This document shows positions 59,167-64,000 of a stretch of DNA of 64,000 nt, piece by piece. The notes beneath the pieces were generated by a model, which was not told the DNA's origin, searched no databases, and was given only the letters and a program-made list of their open reading frames with translations. The position numbers and the translations under genes are program-made. Numbering within the stretch: position 1 is the stretch's first letter; the number at the start of each line of letters is the position of its first letter. The stretch covers positions 36,607,936-36,671,935 of the forward strand of contig CAIIXF020000006.1 of NCBI GenBank assembly GCA_903813345.2. Reading direction: 5' to 3'. This DNA is from Owenia fusiformis (Eukaryota; Annelida; Polychaeta; Sabellida; Oweniidae).

Positions 59167-59340
59167 CCTATCTTCAAATGCTTTGATCTCATCTTTACAT
59201 TCTTTTGAGAATGTTTCAATTCTCATGAGCCATTTCAAATTAGGCATAATATCAACTAGGTAAGCTCCATTGGGGTTTGCTTCGATGTGGTTCACTATGA
59301 GTGTCAGAACCCATTCTAGGCTGATGTGACTGGGGTCATC
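59167..59340 (-). CDS. Exon B of the minus-strand adenylate-kinase-like gene
   Basis: 174 nt (58 codons, phase 0 at both ends), acceptor tattattttgtag, donor GATAGG|gtgagt. It encodes DDPSHISLEWVLTLIVNHIE, then ANPNGAYLVDIMPNLKWLMR and a helical end. GAYLVDIMPN occupies the place of the adenylate-kinase GFLIDGFPR strand; the catalytic/binding Arg is absent. Six truncated copies of the 5' part of this exon lie upstream (59392-60269). Only this copy keeps a donor. Confidence 0.7.
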
Positions 59341-59391
59341 CTACAAAATAATATTTCAGTCATTCAATGCAGTCATTTAAGTGTGTTTCAT

Positions 59392-60269
59392 TTCAAATTG
59401 GGCATAATATCTACCAGGTAAGCTCCATTGGGGTTTGCTTCTATATGGTTCACTATGAGTGTCAGAACCCAATCTAGGCTAATGTGACTAGGGTCATCCT
59501 ACAAAATAATATTTCAGTCATTCAATGCAGTCATTTAAGTGTGTTTCTATTTCAAAATTGGGCATAATATCTACTAGGTAAGCTCCATTGGGGTTTGCTT
59601 CTATGTTGTTCACAATGAGTGTCAGAACCCATTCTAGGCTGATGTGACTTGGGTCATCCTACAAAACAATATTTCAGTCATTCAAGTCATTTAAGTGTGT
59701 TTCTATTTCAAATTGAGCATAATATCTACTAGGTAAACTCCATTGGGGTTTGCTTCTATATGGTTCACTATGAGTGTCAGAACCCATTCTAGGCTGATGT
59801 GACTAAGGGTCATCCTACAAAATAATATTTCAGTCATTCAAGTCATTTAAGTGTGTTTCTATTTCAAATTAGGCATAATATCAACTAGGTAAGCTCTATT
59901 GGGGTTTGCTTCTATATGGTTCACAATGAGTGTCAGAACCCATTCTAGGCTGATGTGACTTGGGTCATCCTACGAAACAATATTTCAGTCATTCAATGCA
60001 GTCATTTACGTGTGTTTCTATTTCAAATTGGGCATAATATCTACTAGGTAAGCTCCATTGGGGTTTGCTTCTATATGGTTCACAATGAGTGTAAGAACCC
60101 ATTCTAGGCTGATGTGACTAGGGTCATCCTACAAAACAATATTTCAGTCATTCAATGCAGTCATTTAAGTGTGTTTCCATTTCAAATTGAGCATAATATC
60201 AACTAGATAAGCTCCATTGGGGTTTGCCTCTATGTGGTTCACTTTGAGTGTCAGAACCCATTCTAGGCT
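59392..60269 (-). repeat. Six tandem truncated copies of exon B with its acceptor
   Basis: Units of about 150-166 bp, each carrying on the minus strand the acceptor (attttgtag), the first 108 or so bases of exon B, and then a jump to intron sequence that places a TAG right after the codons for PNLK. None has the exon's donor. Copies differ at scattered sites, and the leftmost is closest to the true exon's intron. Confidence 0.85.
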
Positions 60270-60403
60270 GATGTGTTTTACAAAAAGTTTCAAAATACTA
60301 AAATGTTGCACAAAAAAAATAACAAAATCATCCATACAAATAATCCTGGGGAGAGCACTGCTACAGTATATAGGCCTAGTATATATGAATAAACAGTGTT
60401 TAA

Positions 60404-61009
60404 AGGAATATTCCTTGCCAGACCCTTTCTCTCTTGATATGGTAGCTATAATGATATATATATAGTTTCCATATTTAGCAAAACATGGGAAAATGTTTTA
60501 ATATGGTCAATATTGATCATTTAAAAATCTAGTGCTTATTTCCAGTGAGCTGCCATCTTTTAAGATTTCTTGCAGGGAGTGATGTCATCAACTCTCAACT
60601 TCTATAACCTTGCCCATAACAGTATAGGAAAGTAGCTCAAAATCACTTCTAGACAATTGATTGTTACTTTCTGTGCAAAAATATTTTCAGGGCTTGTCAA
60701 CTTAGAATAAAAGAAGAGATTTTCAGAAGGATTGAATAAGATACTAAGTTGAAAAATAATATTTAGCTGGTTTTGTAATTCTTAATACTTCCTCACCTAA
60801 TGCTATATGCAAAGTTGAGAGTCGATGACATCACTTCCTGTGTGAAATTTTAAAAGATGGTAGCTTACTGGAATTGAGCATCACATTTCTAAGTGATCAA
60901 ATTTGACCATATCAAAACATTTTTGCGTGTTTTGCTAAACATGGCAAGCATATATATGGTTATAGCTACCATATGCAAGGAGAGAGATGGTTTGGCAAGG
61001 AATATTCCT
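60404..61009. mobile_element. 606-bp hairpin element flanked by TTAA
   Basis: Ends AGGAATATTCCTTGCCA and its reverse complement, flanked by TTAA on each side (60400-60403, 61010-61013). Long imperfect arms extend inward (for example 'gatgtcatcaactctcaact' near 60580 mirrored near 60822). The TTAA duplication is as used by piggyBac-type transposases. No coding capacity, so a MITE or foldback element. Confidence 0.75.
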
Positions 61010-61013
61010 TTAA

Positions 61014-61690
61014 GGTTAGAGCAGGCTTAAACTATTGAAAATCAATACATGTATACATGTATGTATTCACAATTAGATGTCAGTTCTCAGTCCGTCAAGA
61101 TGATCTGAAACATTTTTCTTCATTTTGTCAAGGCAAGGACCTCAGAATTTGTCATGTGAAAAAGCATACAAAAATCTAAATCAGGAACAAGGCACTAACA
61201 TGCAAAATCTCACAACCTGCTATTTGTTACAGACCGACAGACCCCATATGCCAACCACCAATCACCAACTGCCAAACACCAACAGCTGAATGCTGAACAC
61301 CATCCACATAAAAGTTGGAGACGATAACAATATGTCACCACTTTTCACCCCATTAAAAAGAAAAGTTCATATATTTTTGCTATAAAGAATGCCAAAGTGT
61401 TATACTTTCTATGAATGAAAACAAAAGGATATATAAAATTAGATATGATATTTAAATATAGCAATATATTCAATTTGATGCCATATATAGAACCAGTCAG
61501 ACATAGAAACTATTCATAGACAATTACTAGGTCACATGTTGTGTTCCTGACGTATGTGTTTCCATGGTAACAAACAGTATTAATGTCTTGATGCAATCTT
61601 AGTGCATTGTAATTTAGTTTGCCCCATGGCATACAATATATTCTGATGAGAATATGTCTCAGCGGTTGCCTCCCGAGCATTAGATCGACT
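61014..61690. other. Intron sequence with a dispersed repeat
   Basis: Within the intron between exons A and B. 61192-61340 resembles 25800-25920. Nothing else was recognised. Confidence 0.4.
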
Positions 61691-61694
61691 AGTA

Positions 61695-62040
61695 TGCACC
61701 CTATTGGAAATGAGAAAGTTTCATGCCACCCTGTTGATAATTAGAAAGTTACTCTACACCCTGTTGAAAATTAAAAAAGTTACATGCCACCTGTTGAAAA
61801 TTAGAAAGTTACATGTCACCCTGTTGAAAATTGGAAAGTTACTTGCCACCCTGTTGAAAATTAGAAAGTTACAGGCCACCCTGTTGAAAATTGGAAAGTT
61901 ACATGCCACCCTGTTGAAAATTAGAAAGTTACAGGCCACCCTGTTGAAAATTAGAAAATTACATGTCACCCTGTTGATAATTAAAAGGTTGCATGCCACC
62001 CTATTGAAAATCTGAAAATTCTATTACACCTTGTTGAAAA
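61695..62040. repeat. 30-bp minisatellite
   Basis: About eleven copies of a unit reading ccaccctgttgaaaattaga followed by aagttacatg. ORFs of about 80-100 codons on both strands are by-products of the repeat. Confidence 0.9.
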
Positions 62041-63433
62041 CCTGCTTTCAAAGGCTGAGATTTGAAATATTTTGAGCAAAATGGATACAAAGATTGATGA
62101 CCTAAATGAGAAAAATAAGATCACTGCAAAGTATACGAGAGACAATGACATAGAGATAGAGACAATACAACAATATAACATTAGTCTATTGGAGCATCAA
62201 AAATGCATCAATATATTGTTTTGTAACAAGGGCATTAATCCTTCAGATCATCTGTTAATTTGCATATGCAGTTCCTGTTAATGAATATGATGGCAATTAT
62301 ACAAAAGTACAATTGAGTGGAGAGAATAAATTCATATTGTACTTCCTGTTTTCGAAGGTAGGGCAGAGATGTGGGTATGAGGAAGAAGTGTTTAAGTCCC
62401 CCCATACAGCTCAGCCCTCTTATCCAATAGATCCGGCCCGGATTCGATTTCGGTTCAGGCTAAACTTAATTTGCTTGTTTGCTTAAAGTATTTCAGAGTG
62501 TATGGCTGGGTGGTCCACAACTGTTACAAAAGGCTGTGGTGTGTACTTATATGACTATGTATAAGTGCACATAAAAGAACACAGGGCTCCTCCAAGGAGG
62601 GGTTTCTGGATCTATCTTCAAGGTTAATTGCATAAATTATGACCGTATATATACGCGATATACCCAAGAGGTATTGCTCACCGTAATTGGTGTTAAACAA
62701 AATACAATACAAAATAAAGTGAGGTAGAAATGTGGAAGTGAGGCAGGAAAATAGGGGCGAGGAAGGAAATGTGGGTGTTTGAGGCTGAAATGTGGGAATG
62801 CAGAAGGAATGTGAGGGTAGAAATGTAGGGGTTGGGTAAAAATTAGGCTGAGGCTGATATATGGGGATGTTACAAAAATATGGGAGCGAGGCAGAAAAGT
62901 GGGGATGGGGAAGAAATGTGAGTGCTAAATGAACCTAGAAAGTTAGACAATAAGGTCAAATGAGACTGCAAAATAGGGAGTGAGCCAAGAATGAAGTTGG
63001 GGGATGGGGTTGGAGAATGTGTTTATCCAATGCTCGATGGCTCATGATTATATAAAATCTGATTTTTTTCTTACTAATTGGTTACTACCTACATACACAG
63101 TGTACAGGTTAGTGAGGATTTACCTAATCAGCCATGTCAATGTCAATCCTCTGTCATTTAAAGCCAAGTTTATCCTCAGGTTTAAAAATTTTATGATTAT
63201 ACCATTTCATCTACTTGAATCCTTGTGGTTGGCTCTATGGACCAAACCAAGGGAAAATCTCAATCAACATCAACACATTAAATATAGGAGAAAATTATAA
63301 GATTTTGAAAGAGGATATATATGTATAGAAAAGGGTGTTTTGAACATTATGAGATACGCTAAATAAGGTAAGGGCAAATTAGAGCAACGCGCCCTAGAAT
63401 TTCCTGACTTTGATAATAGGTGGCAGCACATAC
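62041..63433. other. Intron sequence, possible SINE-like repeat at about 62370-62715
   Basis: 62370-62715 has a B-box-like ggattcgatttc, a segment aagaacacagggctcc similar to the hairpin seen at 548-606, 41008-41066 and 55807-55866, and an A-rich tail (aaacaaaatacaatacaaaa). This is suggestive of a short interspersed element, but I see no target-site duplication. 62720-63000 is purine-rich (gaggcagaaatgtgggg-like phrases) without a regular unit. No gene. Confidence 0.35.
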
Positions 63434-63594
63434 CCGTACAAAATCACAAATATCTTTTGTAGTTTCTAGCTTGGAGACATTGCGAACTTTCTTAGGGAGG
63501 TGGCCGAGAATGAGATCTTCTGCGCTGAGATAGTTAAAGCCATACACATTGATGAGGTCATCTACGATACGTCCTTTCCGGGATCCGGGACCTC
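63434..63594 (-). CDS. Exon A of the minus-strand adenylate-kinase-like gene (P-loop exon)
   Basis: 161 nt, acceptor ctttgttattgtag, donor GTACGG|gtatgt. It starts with two bases of a split codon, then GPGSRKGRIVDDLINVYGFN and YLSAEDLILGHLPKK. This is the adenylate-kinase start: P-loop, helix, YGF, then the strand and Ser of 'hlStGdLLR'. The canonical GGPGSGKGT is altered to (G)GPGSRKGR, with Arg at the sixth position and at the Thr, so ATP binding is doubtful. It ends in phase 0, matching exon B. The exons 5' of this one are outside the window. Confidence 0.75.
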
Positions 63595-63604
63595 CTACAA
63601 TAAC

Positions 63605-64000
63605 AAAGAAAATAGAAGCTAGAGTCTAAACAAGTAATAACACAATGATAAATATTGCACTAAGACATACTAGTTCATACACATTGATGACGTAATCTAT
63701 AATACGTCCTTCCCGGGACCGGGGACCTCCCATAATAAACAAAGAAAATAGAAGCTAGAGTCTAAACAAGTAGTAATTAGATAGTGACAAATATTGCACT
63801 AAGACATACTAGTTCATACACATTGATGACGTAATCTATAATACGTCCTTCCCGGGACCGGGGACCTCCCATGATAAACAAAGAAAATAGAAGCTAGAGT
63901 CTAAACAAGTAGTAATTAGATAGTGACAAATATTGCACTAAGACATACTAGTTCATACACATTGATGACGTAATCTATAATACGTCCTTCCCGGGACCGG
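63605..64000 (-). repeat. Tandem truncated copies of exon A and its upstream intron (139-140 bp unit)
   Basis: Units begin at about 63673, 63812 and 63952 (ttcatacacattgatgacgt). Each holds, on the minus strand, the first part of exon A (up to the codons for NVY) and the intron before it. In these copies the acceptor AG is mutated (tattatgg|gaggtc) and the P-loop codons are degraded (GPRSREGR). The array continues past the right edge. Confidence 0.85.

Noticed and set aside
61704-62015. Leu/Lys-rich repeat ORFs on both strands at the 30-bp minisatellite
   Set aside because: By-products of a 30-bp repeat with no stop in several frames; no other coding evidence.
59392-63999. CRISPR-like arrays among the direct repeats
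   Set aside because: Units are adjacent or share their spacers, match local exons, and the DNA is eukaryotic; no CRISPR-type repeat/spacer alternation.

Overview
The window looks like a piece of a eukaryotic, most likely metazoan, genome. It is AT-rich and repeat-dense, genes carry GT-AG introns, and it holds Ty3/gypsy LTR elements, a LINE tail, a Tc1/mariner-type element, several hairpin or MITE-like elements and two large genes with very regular TPR arrays. A marine invertebrate (perhaps lophotrochozoan) is my guess from repeat style and the 2A-like/TPR genes; the sequence does not prove it.

Layout. 1-14358 is the flank of a segmentally duplicated unit also seen at about 40094-44340 and 55586-57000. 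It has been hit by a non-autonomous minus-strand gypsy-type LTR element (852-8932), a 5'-truncated LINE (9446-10506) and a deleted mariner-like element (11077-13888) that itself contains a composite MITE-type element (11733-13458). 14359-22790 is a nearly complete Ty3/gypsy element with a chromodomain, 726-bp LTRs and broken reading frames. 22791-28623 is mostly intergenic, with an 857-bp hairpin element at 23713-24569.

From 63594 down to 28624 I can assemble seven minus-strand exons whose splice sites and phases agree. They encode a degenerate adenylate-kinase-like protein whose N-terminal part lies beyond the right edge. Three of these exons are each accompanied by a tandem array of copies of their own exon/intron boundary: exon E (about 20 copies of 93 bp), exon B (six truncated copies) and exon A (at least three truncated copies running off the window).

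The 25.6-kb intron between exons D and E contains, on the plus strand, two paralogous two-exon genes (32826-38479 and 45748-54294). Each has a 190-nt first coding exon ending in a 2A-like ...GVExNPGP motif, then a large exon encoding a GlnD/DUF294-like nucleotidyltransferase domain, a helical region and a long array of 43-residue TPRs (about 13 in the first gene, about 36 in the second). The second gene shows a recent 9-unit higher-order duplication. The TPR genes belong to the tandemly duplicated segment; the left edge of the window looks like the downstream flank of a third copy lying outside.

Functions are inferred from motifs seen in the translated sequence. No database search was possible.
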